Shown: positions 10,574 through 19,186 of the stretch, in pieces
Layout: each line of letters begins with the position of its first letter
Numbering within the stretch: position 1 is the first letter of the stretch
Assembly (NCBI GenBank): GCA_016617855.1
Contig: JAECUM010004448.1
Coordinates: forward strand, 62,001-126,000
Direction of reading: 5' to 3'
DNA length: 64,000 bases
Source of the DNA: Megalonaias nervosa
Taxonomy: Eukaryota > Mollusca > Bivalvia > Unionida > Unionidae
Program-made: the position numbers and the translations under genes
Notes under the pieces: model-generated
Databases searched by the model: none
Told to the model about the DNA's origin: nothing
The model's input: the letters and a program-made list of their open reading frames with translations, nothing else

Positions 10574-11065
10574 ATGTCATATCATCATGTTACTGTTACT
10601 CTGACTCCTGGTCAGATTAAAAACCTTCAATCACCATCAAAAAGGAATTGTGGAATAAATATATTGCTGAAATCAGAACAGATTTCAGGTGGTTCAAATA
10701 AACTATCCCTGACAGAACGTCAACTCAGGCACTTCAGTGACGCCATACGATCAAAAACCGGTGTTAGACTTAATCTTTCTGCAGATGCCATTAGCGACAT
10801 TGCTAAGACGGGTGGTATATTTCCACTTCTCGCAGCTATACCAGCGTTTATAGCCTCTGCAGCCCCAGCTGTTGCAAAAGAAGCTGCACTTGGTGCTGTT
10901 GGAATTGCTGCTGGGATGGCACTAAAGAAAGCAACAGGACAAGGAATAAAAACTCCCCCCCCCCAAAAAAAAGGACGGGGTCTAAGACTGCCAGGAACTC
11001 CCCATTCGTGGTACGGTCAATCCGCTCGCGTATCGGGTCTAAGACTTCCCGGGACACTTTGTTGA
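10574..11065 (+). CDS. minor capsid/penton-associated protein candidate
   Basis: Open frame of 163 codons. The N-terminal part (TVTLTPGQIKNLQ, LSLTERQLRHFSDAIRSKTG) is followed by DISDIAKTGG-like sequence and a strongly hydrophobic Ala-rich segment at about 78-115, resembling a membrane-active helix. Its position between capsid and protease genes is that of the adenovirus pVI/pX-like proteins in Maverick elements. After a C8A8 run (about 10957-10972) the frame looks wrong, with a duplicated GLRLPGT-type sequence, so the original C-terminus is probably in another frame. Function is by position and composition only. Confidence 0.5.
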   Translation: MSYHHVTVTLTPGQIKNLQSPSKRNCGINILLKSEQISGGSNKLSLTERQLRHFSDAIRSKTGVRLNLSADAISDIAKTGGIFPLLAAIPAFIASAAPAVAKEAALGAVGIAAGMALKKATGQGIKTPPPQKKGRGLRLPGTPHSWYGQSARVSGLRLPGTLC

Positions 11066-11440
11066 TGCTTCCCATGTCCAATTTTGATTTACTTGATGCT
11101 GCTAAAAAAATTAAACATCAAAAACTTCAGAGGTGTTGTTATGCGTGATCAATTACCAAAACAACCAAATATTCAGGAAACTGGTATTATTAATCTCGAT
11201 GGAAGTTCTAGTCCAGGTACTCAATGGGTTGCATATGCGATTGATCCATGTGGAATTATTTATTTCGATTCGTATGGACTGGCACCACCGAATGAATTTT
11301 TAAGATATGTGAGCAGGATGCAAAGCATTCCAATCTGGTATTCAACATTACCAACACAGACAATAACCGATCCGCCAATATGTGGACGTGAAGTACTCGC
11401 TGTGCTCGACGCTGTCATCGTCAACAACACTGCCTCGTAA
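11065..11440 (+). pseudogene. adenain-type cysteine protease, active-site residues lost
   Basis: The start region at 11065-11110 (MSNFDLLDAAKK) is in a different frame from the body (11100-11440), which carries KNFRGVVMRDQLP, TQWVAYAIDPCGIIYFDSYG and PICGREVLAVLD. This is the fold order of the adenovirus-type maturation protease that processes capsid proteins. The residue at the catalytic His position is Gln (GTQWV), and the nucleophile Cys position, two residues after the CG-R-E, is Val. The acidic residue in YFDSYG is kept. Loss of both key residues plus the frameshift means a dead enzyme. Confidence 0.7.
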
Positions 11441-11500
11441 AGTCGTGCACGAGTATACAGTATTGTCCAACATTTTAAACAGGTCTTAGTTTAATATACA

Positions 11501-12572
11501 ATGGTAGATATTTACGGAAGATCTGCTCGGAGTTTTACTCTGGGCAAGCCCCAAGGTGACTTATCCAAATATGCAACCCTTGACCAAGTCAAGGATGAGC
11601 TCGCTAATCTTTTGAGTCTCGCAAATGTGGACCAAAATGAAGTCGTTGTTTTTCAGGGTAAACAAGGATGGTTAAAGACGAGAAATTCCCGTTGACAGAT
11701 ATTATTCTGCGGGTTCCAGGTGCAACCGAAGATAACTGAGTGGTGTTTGCTAAAAACGGTAGAATTAAAAACTCGAAGGAACCAATTCTAAAACTCATGA
11801 GAGAGATTACTGGACGAATCAGAACAATTGGAGATATTATGTATGGTGATCTCAACATGAGCAAAAATACAATCACCAATGTGAAAGAACCAAAATCAGA
11901 CGATGATGTGGCAACATAAAATATGTAGATAACAATGACGCCACGATCAGAACTGAGATCAATGATCGTTTACTGCCCACCGGTGATACAATGACTGGTT
12001 CTCTCAATACGACTAATAATAAAATTACTGGTCCTAGAGAATCAGAATCAAACGATGACGCTGCAACGAAGAAATACGTTGACAATAGTAACATCCCGAT
12101 GATGACCTCGTTAATAACAATCAATGATGGATTGGCCACCTTTAGATCTGATTATACTACTCACGTAAACGCGTGTACAAATTTTCGTGGAAACACAAAT
12201 AAAACCATTCATGAATTTTTTGGAAATCCAGCGGTTATTGATATTAAACTCTCTGACATCAAAAAGATTACCGATGGTGTAGTACATGCAGTAGGGTCTC
12301 GATCAGCATTATGGACACCACTCAATAAATCCATCAAACATCGCGCTGAGGTTACCGGCATATACAGGTTCTCAATACTCGGCGCTACAAAATTTACAAC
12401 ATCGATCACAATTTCACGTCGTTATCTAGTTAATGGATCTTCTGGATCCATATTATTGATATTGGAACAAAACGACGAGGAAATATTTGTGTTGGAACCC
12501 GAAGAAAAAGACTTAGATGTGTTGTTGTACTGTTGGTGCCTTGAATTCGTCTCCAGTATGCCACCTACTTAA
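11501..12572 (+). pseudogene. fibre-like protein with phage-tail-type repeats
   Basis: Starts MVDIYGRSARSFTLGKPQGD at 11501. A frame change near 11670 leads to a segment with one TGA (about 11739). A second break near 11920 leads to the 11991-12572 frame. Two copies of a ~60-residue repeat are visible: GDIMYGDLNMSKNTITNVKE with SDDDVAT, and GDTMTGSLNTTNNKITGP with SNDDAATKKYVD. This pattern is a hallmark of trimeric tail-fibre shafts in bacteriophages and is also seen in some eukaryotic Maverick-like elements. The C-terminal ~130 residues look like a beta-rich knob. Probably a receptor-binding spike, by analogy. Confidence 0.6.
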
Positions 12573-12590
12573 AATTGGGCATTTTATATA

Positions 12591-13118
12591 ATGAACCAAT
12601 CTATTGATATTCAACGTGATTTTGCAAAGGCAACATTTCAGATACGAGCAAGTGTATTCGTGGCATACTCAACTGAAAAATATCATCGACGAGTATACAG
12701 TAAAACAAAAAACCAAAAAACAAATACTGCAGACGTGTCGTTGTTATTGATATAATTGTATACTCTGCATCTGCGGTCATCGATGGAACAGTAATGGTCA
12801 TCGGCGCATTGTCAGCGTCATACTTGATAGCACCGGTTATAGGAATTCAGTTGCAGCAGGAATTGCTGGTATTATTAATATCATCGCAAAAAAAAAATAT
12901 CTACGTGCGCGGTTGATAAATTACACGAATATACAATAAAGTCGCACACGGCGACGATAGCACATGCCAAATTATCTTCGTTGATATCATCAGGTCTCAA
13001 CGATGGAATAATATCAGATCAGGAATTCACAGAAATAATTAATATTTACCATGAGGCAATGACGACGATTTCGTTGTCGTCATCGACTGTGAAAAACTAT
13101 ATTAAACTCCTGATTTAA
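12591..13118 (+). pseudogene. decayed helical protein downstream of the fibre gene
   Basis: ATG at 12591 gives MNQSIDIQRDFAKATFQIRA. After several breaks, the stretch ending at 13118 contains SSLISSGLNDGIISDQEFTE in an otherwise helical segment ending KNYIKLLI. The middle (about 12760-12880) reads hydrophobic, IDGTVMVIGALSASYLIAPV. Similar small proteins with a G.ISD.E. block occur next to fibre-like genes in related invertebrate elements, as I recall; function unknown. Confidence 0.35.
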
Positions 13119-13140
13119 AATCAGGATTTAAAAAATAAAA

Positions 13141-13470
13141 ATGTCGTCATCGGAATTACTACAGTAGATCGTCGCTAATACAACTCCGTCAAAAACCACG
13201 ATGATATCAGCAAGCTCAACCACTCCTGAGTTCAGCGTTCGCTTTCCAACTTCGATTCAAGCAAAGTAAATAGCACTAGCACAATTGCGAGTATATCATA
13301 GTTAGCCAAATATTAGATCAAAGTCATTCGGTGGGTTGCAAGCAAATAATTCATTAGTGTTTTCGTATAAAAATAAACCCGAGGGAACCCCAGTCTGGCA
13401 AGTTGTAAGTATATCTACAGACAGTTATCAAATCGAACAGATCAACGATGAATTTCAGCGCAGAATCTAA
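13141..13470 (+). pseudogene. decayed small protein of the Maverick-like element
   Basis: ATG at 13141 opens a frame with stops, containing ISASSTTPEFSVRFPTSIQA, IALAQLRVYHS, KSFGGLQANNSLVFSYKN and DSYQIEQINDEFQRRI. The alternation looks beta-rich and reads as one ancestral protein of about 110 residues. Unrecognised by name; position between fibre and polymerase remnant. Confidence 0.35.
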
Positions 13471-13717
13471 CATTTATCGTCCGCAGAGACAAGTTTGGTT
13501 ACCACAACAAAAGAAATATTCCCCTGATGAAAATCCTGATATAACTGATTTTGAGAATAAACACGCGAAAGATCTTGGCAGAAAATTAATTGGTAAATTT
13601 ACGCAAGAAGGATCATATGATCATAAACGACATTGTACAAAATTAATCAGAGACGATGCTGAACTCGATTTTATAATTGCTGATACAACGGAGAAACACA
13701 TTTATAAGTCGAAGTAA
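13448..13717 (+). CDS. unrecognised open frame before the polymerase remnant
   Basis: Open for 89 codons, beginning MNFSAESNIYRPQRQVWLPQ and ending HIYKSK, with charged helical composition in the middle. It overlaps the previous frame by 23 bases and leads directly into the polymerase palm fragment in another frame. It may be a remnant of the polymerase's N-terminal part or an unrelated small gene. Confidence 0.25.
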   Translation: MNFSAESNIYRPQRQVWLPQQKKYSPDENPDITDFENKHAKDLGRKLIGKFTQEGSYDHKRHCTKLIRDDAELDFIIADTTEKHIYKSK

Positions 13718-14110
13718 TGTTAACTTATCGGACGGAACTAAATTAGGTACAATTGTGAGTTACACTGATGATGACTCTCCACAGTTTACTCATTTAAGAT
13801 CTTCGATGCTCGCATACGTTTCCATAAACCTATCATCGATGATAAACAGATTTTCTGATACCGTGGTTAGAGTCGCCACGGATTCATTTTATATCAATAA
13901 AAAAAAATACAGGATTGCTAAAACAATTACATATCGGTGCTGATGCATCATGGGGCGAATGGAGAATAAAACGAGAAAAGATACTTAGTTATTCTGAATC
14001 TTCCGACATTGAATCTAAGAAAATATATTACAAAAATAAACAGATATCAGAATTGTCATCAGCACCATCTGTATATGATCCTGTGACCAGACATAAAACA
14101 GTTATCTCAA
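13677..14110 (+). pseudogene. C-terminal fragment of family B DNA polymerase
   Basis: The frame at 13677-13943 contains LRSSMLAYVSINLSSMINRF followed by VVRVATDSFYI, which carries the A-T-D-S version of the polymerase palm motif C (the catalytic DxD/xTDS turn). A second frame (13915-14110) continues with WGEWRIKREKIL and PSVYDPVTRHK, a linker that in related proteins precedes a helicase domain. Everything upstream (exonuclease, fingers, most of the palm) is missing, an internal deletion relative to a polymerase of about 1000 residues. Motif reading is mine; family identity is inferred. Confidence 0.55.
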
Positions 14111-14111
14111 C

Positions 14112-15389
14112 GGACCGTGAGGTTCTGGTAAAACAACATGTGCGATTGAATTATTCCTGAACAACTGTTCAGGGAATTTTGATATGGTTGTTTTGACACC
14201 CACACATAGACTCGCCAGAGAAATGAACGAACGAGGAGTTAAATCTCATACAGATCACAGCTTCTTTAGATGGAAGGGAGATACATGGACTCCTGAGCGA
14301 ATGGGTGAGAAATATATTCCTAAGATTATTATCTTGGATGAAATATGTACAGTGTTGCTGGAGACATTAAAAATATTTCTTGATTGGTTGCTGACAAAAA
14401 ATACTGCTGTTATCATGTGTAGCGTTCATGGTCAATCGCCACCTTTTGTTGGATCATCTCCACGTGAATGGCTAAAAATGTTCGTAGATTATTATGAGGA
14501 GATAACTGATGATCATAGATCTATTGATAAACTGCTGAAAGTGTTTAAAAAGTTAAACAGACTGCAGCCAGATAAGACTCAGTGTGAGATAATGCGTGAA
14601 GTAATTCCAGAGACTAAGATGAATGATTTTTGGAATTTATGGAGACTTGCTGATTTGATAGTTGCAAGTAGAAAGATAGTTCGTGATACACTTCAACAAC
14701 AATTATTTCTGTTACATAAAGAAAAATTTTCAAATCTACCTGAACCATTATGTTATCGCCCAGCAGATACGCGACTACAGAATATCAATGCTGAAATTCC
14801 TGGAACCTTGACAGACTCAAGGAAACAAAATCTTGTGCTAAATGATATTGTTGAAGTTCCTGTGAGTGCCGTTGAGAGCGCGTTAACGATGTACAAAACT
14901 CCATGGATTCTAGGATACGCTATAACGATTCATTCGTCATAAGGATTAACTGTTTCTGATACAAATATTTAGATTGTTGATGATCGTACTGAATGGTCAA
15001 ATTTAGTTTATCTTGCAGTGTCTCGAGTCAGAAGAATGTCTCAGCTGCGGAGGGTTATCATAGACTTCAAGGAAAATAATATTCAAACTGCTGGCAATGG
15101 AGATGATATAGTAAGAGAAAAATTGGCTAGTTATAAACAGTGTGACAAAAAAAATAAACGCGACTTTGATCTCGATGCTGAATTTATCATGACACTGAAA
15201 CAACGACAGAATAATCATTGTGCGAGCTGTAACACAGCAATGTTGTGGCAGTATTCAAATAATAATCCAAGACAGTTTATCGTAGATAGAATTAATAGTA
15301 GTCTTGGTCACACACGCGAAAATGTGATGCTGACCTGTCTTGAATGTAATCGACGTAGTGGTGTTGGTGTCCTGCTTTCAAAAAAGTGA
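14112..15389 (+). pseudogene. SF1 helicase fused to an HNH endonuclease domain
   Basis: One continuous frame with three in-frame stops (TGA at about 14118, TAA at 14940, TAG at about 14970). Helicase motifs in order are a Walker A remnant with a stop inside it followed by GSGKTTCAIEL; VVLTPTHRLAREMNERG (Ia); PKIIILDEICT (II, Walker B); SVHGQSPP (III, lacking the usual Asp); YAITIHSS and GLTV (V); and VYLAVSRVRR (VI). About 70 residues later comes an HNH domain: CASCN, FIVDRINSSLGHTRENVM, and CLECN, with four zinc-ligand cysteines and the central His. The whole looks like the C-terminal half of a polymerase-helicase fusion extended by a nuclease. Not functional as read. Confidence 0.7.
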
Positions 15390-16217
15390 AGGCGGTGGTA
15401 ATTGCTTATCCTCAGGAATTACTTGTAATTGTTCGCGTACAAATTCAAGTTGAGGAACAGAATGAATTTGTCCGCAAGATTCCAATTTCATTACTAAATT
15501 TCAAGGGATGGAGGCAAGCTATGTTTTTTGAACACTCTTAAAACTTACATTACATCTGTTAAGAAATACCAAATACTATATATGTTGTGAAATACTGTTG
15601 AAATAACCCCTCCTTCCTACATGCCAGCAAGGTATGGAATTGGTAAGAAAAATCGTAGACACTTAATTTAATATGTAAGAATAAGACAGATAAATCAAAT
15701 AAACATTTTTTTTTTTTTTTTATATAAAAATGATTTAGTAATCATCAACACAAACAAATTTTGGGGGAAATCCAATAATAAAAATTATGAAAACGAAATG
15801 CACATCTAGTTACTCATTCATGCTAATATTAGTACCTCGACATCGTAGCTAGTTACTAAAATCCAATGAAAAAGGCTAAAGTACACACAAATAAAGTCAG
15901 ATTAAGTTACTTATTTCAATTATCTAATGACTATAATGGATTTTTTAATGATTATGAAAAAAAGAAATACAAATATCGTGATAACACTTTACGGCTGTAA
16001 ATCGGACTCTGTGTAAAATTAACAATCTGATCTCAAAATTTTTTAAAAATTGTTCTCGTATTATGAAATGTTTATTATTTTAAAATGTCTGTATCTGATA
16101 AACTGTCGTCAGAAATTGTTATTTTTTCCACTCAGGCACACAATGTCATAAATTGGCATAATAAAAATGTGTTTTTCAGTATATAAACGTTGTTGATCAT
16201 TACGTCAAATTTGTGTC
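15390..16217. other. intergenic AT-rich stretch inside the element
   Basis: No recognisable gene. A plus frame at 15392-15540 (VQIQVEEQNEFVRK) may be a trace of coding sequence. A T18 tract lies at about 15704-15721. This separates convergent plus genes (ending 15389) and minus genes (starting upstream of 16218), as expected for a transcription-termination zone. Confidence 0.35.
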
Positions 16218-16535
16218 CTACTTTCTCTGAGTCCTTGTCGTCCGGCACCTTGTTCTTTGGTTTGGTTTCTTTGCCAATTTTGGAGCTTTCAACACAGTGT
16301 ACATACCGTCTGAGGACGTCACCGCAGTTGTTAATTTAATGTGGGATTTCTGCAAAAATGTCATGAATATATTGTCCTTTTCTTCCTGAGATTTTGAATT
16401 CCATGATAATTTACTTATTTTATATCGCGAGAATTTTGTATTGAGGATATAGTAGCCTGTCCCGTACAGAGATCGGCGAAATTCGACGAGCTGGACCTTG
16501 ATCGGTTCATCTATTTGTTCTATGAGTTCGTTCGT
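16218..16535 (-). CDS. unrecognised minus-strand open frame after the integrase remnant
   Basis: About 105 codons open on the minus strand to a TAG at 16218-16220. Composition is basic, with VQLVEFRRSLYGTGYYILNT and a Lys/Arg/Thr-rich tail. It follows the integrase remnant without a clear start codon, so it may be the tail of another gene joined to the integrase by a deletion, or an integrase C-terminal extension. No family recognised. Confidence 0.35.
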   Translation of the reverse strand, partial: TNELIEQIDEPIKVQLVEFRRSLYGTGYYILNTKFSRYKISKLSWNSKSQEEKDNIFMTFLQKSHIKLTTAVTSSDGMYTVLKAPKLAKKPNQRTRCRTTRTQRK

Positions 16536-16885
16536 TTTTCTTGGTTGCCAGATGCTGTTTTAGTTGATAGCGGTTCTGCTTCCTTATATCTACTTGCAAC
16601 GCCAACGACAGCCAACGCATATATGTGCGCGATTGACGTCTACCAATTTTAATAGTATCATGCGGTATAAACAAAATATCTGCTTGATGAACTTCATTGG
16701 GAGTGCTGACATCAAAATGTGCGTACTGAACTTTTTTAGGTGGTGGTAGAGAAATTTGCCATATTGCCTGTCGTGCTTACCAATCTGCAACAACAGAACG
16801 TGAGACCCCTGTTGCATCAGCAAGTTTACTAATCGCTGCTCTACCCCTCCAATATCCTCTTGGGTTATAATAAACCGATTCTATT
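16520..16885 (-). pseudogene. Maverick-type integrase (RVE), truncated
   Basis: Minus-strand translation gives YYNPRGYWRGRAAISKLAD then TGVSRSVVADW, a stop, LPPPKKVQYAHFDVSTPNEV and HQADILFIPHD, which carries the first catalytic Asp region of the DDE core. In a shifted frame, YALAVVGVASRYKEAEPLST follows; the usual second Asp position before VASRYK is Gly. The rest of the core, including the distal Asp and Glu, is missing, so a deletion removed it. This is the enzyme that would insert the element into the genome; the N-terminal ~110 residues survive. Confidence 0.65.
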
Positions 16886-16906
16886 ATTGTAATAATAATC
16901 GGTTGA

Positions 16907-17297
16907 TTAATTACCGGCCCCTAGCACTAGTTTACCTTTCATCGCAGATTTTACTAGGATGCTAGCAAGTTTTTCTCTGAGAGATTTATTTACTTTTTAT
17001 TGAATTTAACGAGCGAATCATCTGCAATATGTCGTTGTTGTAAATCTTTATTTTTATATGCAACATCATGAACGTGGCATGCTTGATCAATCACATTTAT
17101 TGGATACTCTCCAGGTCTTGGTTGGTCTCGTTCGTCAAGTCGGATATCAAGTCGAGTTCCAGGACCACAATAATTATATTTATGAAGATGTTTTTCTCCT
17201 GGATACTTAGTCCATGGAGCTCCTGGTCATTTTCCCAGTGAAGCAGCAATATCACCACCTGTTGTGCTAGAGATAAATTTGTAGTTTTTGGTACCAC
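16907..17297 (-). pseudogene. phospholipase A2-like capsid-associated protein
   Basis: Two minus-strand frames. The first has KNYKFISSTTGGDIAASLGK, a stop, and PWTKYPGEKHLHKYNYCGPG; the second PGEYPINVIDQACHVHDVAY and a tail ending KLVLGAGN with TAA at 16907. The YCGPG calcium loop and the D..C..HD..Y catalytic helix are the signature of parvovirus-VP1-type and adintovirus phospholipase A2 domains, used to breach endosomal membranes. The His-Asp pair is intact, but a stop, a frameshift and a second stop before the tail break the gene. It lies between integrase (same strand) and ATPase (opposite). Confidence 0.65.
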
Positions 17298-17399
17298 ATT
17301 TTATACACTTACCTGTAAGTGCACGCTTTTTATTTTTTGTTATTATTGTTGTTAATCCACTGGTGGGGGTGGATGCTCTGCATCAAACACAATATAAAT

Positions 17400-18060
17400 T
17401 CATATTATTTAATATATATTTCTCAGCGACACGAAAGCAAGAACCAGTCAAGCATCATCCAGCACTACCAAATTCTATCAGAGCAATTATCATAGGTCCG
17501 TCTGGGTCTGGTAAGACGCAATTGTTGCTTAATCTGATAATGAGATGGCTCAAGTGGGATAAGTTATATTTAGTGGCACCATCTGTAGATGATCAGAGAT
17601 GCTACGATGTGCTTAAAGATTTTAATGAAATGCAAAATTGTTGGACGAGGATGGTAATGATATTATTGATTTTATCACCGATACTGATGAAGCCCCATCT
17701 GTAGATGACCTCAATGGATTTATTAATAATCTTGTAGTATACGATGATGTGATGCTGGACAAACAATCAAATCCAGCTCGGATATTTTCCCCGAGGTGGA
17801 CACAAAAACACTGATGTTATATATGTTACTCAGCGATATACACAAATACCTAAAGTGATCAGAGATAACTGCAATCGTTTAGTTGTGTTTAATGGAGTTG
17901 ATATCCACACACTAAGAAACATCCATCAGACTTGGTGTTCAGGGGATATGGAGATGATTAAGTTCAAAAACTTCTTTTCAAAAGCACAAGCTACCCCACA
18001 CGGATTTATCACAATAAATTTACATGATCCTCGGTCGTGATATCATGTAGGTCTTGATAA
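17400..18060 (+). pseudogene. FtsK/HerA-type genome-packaging ATPase
   Basis: Three frames in order: 17415-17640 with LPNSIRAIIIGPSGSGKTQL (Walker A) and LYLVAPSVDDQ; 17640-17812 with INNLVVYDDVMLD (Walker B, hydrophobics plus DD); and 17800-18040 with TDVIYVTQRYTQIPKVIRDN and RLVVFNGVD. This is the packaging ATPase of Polintons, adintoviruses and virophages, which pumps DNA into the capsid. Two frameshifts inactivate it. It is the last gene before the right inverted repeat and reads toward it. Confidence 0.7.
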
Positions 18061-18089
18061 AATTTTCGGTTAAGAGACAGCAGCAGGGA

Positions 18090-18323
18090 AAATGACGACA
18101 AATATTGTGTGGGCGGGTGGGTAAACGAACACGCATAAAAATTTGAAAACACAAGCGTCAAAAATAAAGTAACAAAATGAGCTAACCCAATTAGAGAAAA
18201 TCTCGGTCGGTTTGAGGCTTCGGTTTGGCGTTATTGACCTTGTACTTTCATTTTTTTCATAGGAAGCTTTATTTTCGCGAACCTACCCTCCTAACCTTTG
18301 TAGGATTCACCTTCCCTGCTGCT
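18090..18323. repeat. right terminal inverted repeat of the Maverick-like element
   Basis: In reverse complement it starts AGCAGCAGGGAAGGTGAATC, then gcgaaaataaagcttccta, aacgccaaaccgaagcc, ccgagattttctctaat and acgcttgtgtttt. These mirror the left end. It has lost about 15 bp near the tip compared with the left copy and is directly followed by the 54-bp satellite. Confidence 0.75.
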
Positions 18324-18915
18324 TGCTGAAGCACAAATCAAATAAATGTAGACCGTAGTAATGAATAGGTATGTAAGGTTAGAAGCACAAATCAAATAAA
18401 TGCAGGCCTTAGTAATGAACAGGTCTATAAAGTTAGAAGCACAAATCAAATAAATGCAGACCTTAGTAATGAACAGGTCTATAAAGTTAGAAGCACAAAT
18501 CAAATAAATGTAGACCTTAGTAATGAACAGGTCTATAAAGTTAGAAGCACAAATCAAATAAATGTAGACCTTAGTAATGAACAGGTCTATAAAGTTAGAG
18601 GCACATATCAAATAAATGTAGGCCTTAGTAATGAACAGGTCTATAAAGTCAGAAGCACAAATCAAATAAATGTAGACCTTAGAAATGAACAGGTCTATAA
18701 ATTTAGAAGCACAAATCAAATAAATGTAGACCTTAGTAATGAACAGGTCTATAAAGTTAGAAGCACAAATCAAATAAATGTAGACCTTAGAAATGAACAG
18801 GTCTATAAATTTAGAAGCACAAATCAAATAAATGTAGACTTTGATAATGAATAGGTCTATAAATTTAGAAGCACAAATCAAATAAATGTAGACTTTGATA
18901 ATGGGTAGGTGTATA
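18324..18915. repeat. 54-bp minisatellite, about 11 copies
   Basis: Unit begins gaagcacaaatcaaataaat and ends ggtctataaagtta; successive starts are exactly 54 bp apart (for example 18382 and 18436). Copies differ by a few substitutions, more at both edges. Because 54 is divisible by three, the minus strand stays open through the array and gives an 18-residue repeat, which I regard as a by-product. Confidence 0.9.
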
Positions 18916-19186
18916 AAGCAAAAAAGCAGTAATCAAACAAGTGTAAACATGTATCTACTTTTCACCAATTTGCTACATTACACAATATGTGCACACATCC
19001 ATCTAGGGAGGTACTGCGTGTTTCAGGTGTGCAGCTTGAAGCAAATACTAATATGTAAATAAATAAGAAAAAAAAAACACAACACAAAAGTAAAATGGAA
19101 GAGCTATAGAGCATTGGTGTCAAGGGAAGAACTGAATGCAATTTGTAAACATCCATCAAAAAGGTACACCTCAAACTGTTCACATA

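Larger units (their letters stand above)
7011..18323. mobile_element. Maverick/Polinton-like (adintovirus-like) element, degraded
   Basis: The two ends are diverged inverted repeats (7011-7250 and 18090-18323). Between them are remnants of the full morphogenetic set of a virus-like Maverick: major capsid, minor capsid candidates, cysteine protease, fibre, polymerase C-terminus, SF1 helicase, retroviral-type integrase, phospholipase A2-like protein and packaging ATPase. Genes at 7.3-15.4 kb and the ATPase read plus; those at 16.2-17.3 kb read minus. Nearly every gene has stops or frameshifts and most of the polymerase is missing, so the copy is immobile and encodes no complete set. No clear 6-bp target duplication was found at the ends. 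Confidence 0.8.

Noticed and set aside
10848..11081. minus-strand frame with a Gly/Leu-rich run opposite the minor capsid candidate
   Set aside because: Antisense of an Ala-rich plus-strand coding region and a C/A homopolymer.
18291..18881. 196-codon minus-strand frame with an 18-residue repeat
   Set aside because: The frame is open only because the 54-bp DNA unit is divisible by three and lacks stops; the array is AT-rich, starts in a transposon terminus and shows no codon-level conservation.
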